From positions 5,654 through 29,149 of the forward strand of contig HF992642.1 in assembly GCA_000436695.1 (NCBI GenBank): a stretch of 23,496 bases of DNA, read 5' to 3'. The position numbers and the translations under genes were made by a program. The notes beneath the pieces are model-generated. The model did not search any database. It saw only the letters and a list, made by a program, of their open reading frames with translations, and had not been told where the DNA came from. This document shows, in pieces, positions 22,676 to 23,496 of the stretch (positions are counted from its first letter, which is position 1; each line of letters opens with the position of its first letter). The stretch comes from Prevotella sp. CAG:1185. Its GTDB lineage: Bacteria; Bacteroidota; Bacteroidia; Bacteroidales; Bacteroidaceae.

Positions 22676-23496
22676 CTATTCGTAATATCTGAACAGGCCG
22701 CCTTTCGACTCCACATAGCTTATCATCTCGCGGAAGACAGTGTTATGACTGAGCGTCTCAACGTTGCCGGTCATTATCATCTGGCGGCGCGCACGGGTGA
22801 TGGCCACGTTCAACTTGCGGTCTATTATGTGATTGTCGTCCATGAAGCAGTTGGCTGCAAGAAACTCAAGCTGCCATCTGTTCTGCACCGTGAACGAATA
22901 GATTATCACGTCGCGCTGGCTGCCCTGATAGCGCTCTACGGTGTCTATGGATATGTCTTCAAGCTCCTTTATCCCGGTTTTCTCTATCTCCTTGCGTATC
23001 ACGGCTATCTGATTGCGGTAAGGCACTATTACGCCCACGCTCTTGGCTGCGCTGAAACTGCTGCCGAGCATGGAGTAAAGACGGCTCAGAAGGTCGGCCA
23101 CTATGGTTGCCTCGCTTGTGTTCACCTTGTCGGACACATCGGGACGGCGGCACGACTGCGACGGAATGAAGATCATGCGGTGAGTGCGCAGCAGTGTGTC
23201 AAGCTTGTCGGCATGACCTGTGTCGGCATAATTGAGCGACGTTTCCATCTGATGTTTCAGCGGAACAGGCTCGAGATGCTCGCTGGCGTAGAACTCACGG
23301 CAGGGGAACTCGGCCACGTCGGGGTGCATACGGCCGTGACGGCGCAGCACACCTGTAAACTCTGTGCGTCCGGCGGCACGCTCTGTGCGCAACAGACGCT
23401 CAAAGAGCGAGTTGCGACAGTTGTCGAGTCCGATGGCACGCAGCGCCTCACTGCTCACAGCCGACTCGGTTTCGCTCTGCAGCACCACAGCCGGCA
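22676..23496 (-). CDS. SF1 (UPF1/Dna2-like) helicase, C-terminal part
   Basis: The C-terminal 273 residues of a superfamily 1 DNA or RNA helicase; the N-terminal part with the Walker motifs lies beyond the right edge. The first residues, PAVVLQSE, fit the end of helicase motif III (usually GDxxQLPxVV). Then come motif IV-like RRHGRMHPDVAEFP (about residue 50), motif V DTVERYQGSQRDVIIYSF (about 184-201) and motif VI LNVAITRARRQM (about 227-238). These identify the RecA-like domain 2 of the AAA_12 type seen in UPF1/Dna2-like enzymes. The segment up to the stop (TAG at 22678-22676) is intact. Its nucleic-acid substrate is unknown. It is convergent with the EFR1 gene across a repeat-rich gap. Confidence 0.88.
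   Translation of the reverse strand, partial: PAVVLQSETESAVSSEALRAIGLDNCRNSLFERLLRTERAAGRTEFTGVLRRHGRMHPDVAEFPCREFYASEHLEPVPLKHQMETSLNYADTGHADKLDTLLRTHRMIFIPSQSCRRPDVSDKVNTSEATIVADLLSRLYSMLGSSFSAAKSVGVIVPYRNQIAVIRKEIEKTGIKELEDISIDTVERYQGSQRDVIIYSFTVQNRWQLEFLAANCFMDDNHIIDRKLNVAITRARRQMIMTGNVETLSHNTVFREMISYVESKGGLFRYYE

Overview
The window looks like a chromosomal segment of a Prevotella-like member of the Bacteroidota. Three things point there. Many genes are preceded by the Bacteroidota -7 box (TAnnTTTG), sometimes with a TTTG -33 element about 19 bp upstream, and there is little Shine-Dalgarno signal. The gene content (PL11 rhamnogalacturonan lyase, CE7 esterase, a DUF3943 outer-membrane protein, an EFR1 ferredoxin, C-termini resembling Por/T9SS tails) fits gut or oral Bacteroidales. 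Base composition is moderate, with AT-rich intergenic regions. No rRNA, tRNA, CRISPR array, prophage or complete IS was seen.

Layout. 1-1650: N-terminus of an unknown protein, then metK, both on minus. 1766-5080: a large secreted PL11 lyase on minus. 5129-6280: a cupin protein and an HxlR-type regulator transcribed divergently, with repeated GGTTAC motifs between them. 6342-8054: a secreted protein with what may be a degenerate metalloprotease site. 8055-10070: a 650-bp gap with a short repeat, then enolase with its own promoter and terminator. 10134-12413: a long RluA-type pseudouridine synthase and a Nudix hydrolase on plus. 12414-12967: a gap with an 88-bp repeat element and a strong hairpin. 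12968-15439: an outer-membrane protein with about eight short surface repeats plus DUF3943. 15676-19028: two tandem paralogous AraC regulators, a C-rich tract, then a secreted CE7 acetyl esterase. 19172-22138: a secreted CMD-CMD-cupin fusion, a hexapeptide acetyltransferase (both minus) and an EFR1 flavodoxin/ferredoxin (plus). 22139-22675: a gap with a second 88-bp element and a 193-bp MITE-like element. 22676-end: C-terminal part of an SF1 helicase.

Most genes appear monocistronic. Themes are plant-polysaccharide breakdown (PL11, CE7), small redox or stress-type modules (HxlR-cupin, CMD-cupin, EFR1) and housekeeping (metK, eno, RluA, Nudix).

The most unusual non-coding signal is a dispersed intergenic element made of 22-nt units. 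Two full copies (12574-12661 and 22271-22358) each consist of three direct units followed by one inverted unit, 88 bp in total. A half copy of two units sits at 8352-8395. The inverted unit pairs almost perfectly with unit 2 in both full copies, so the shared fold looks maintained while the sequence varies.
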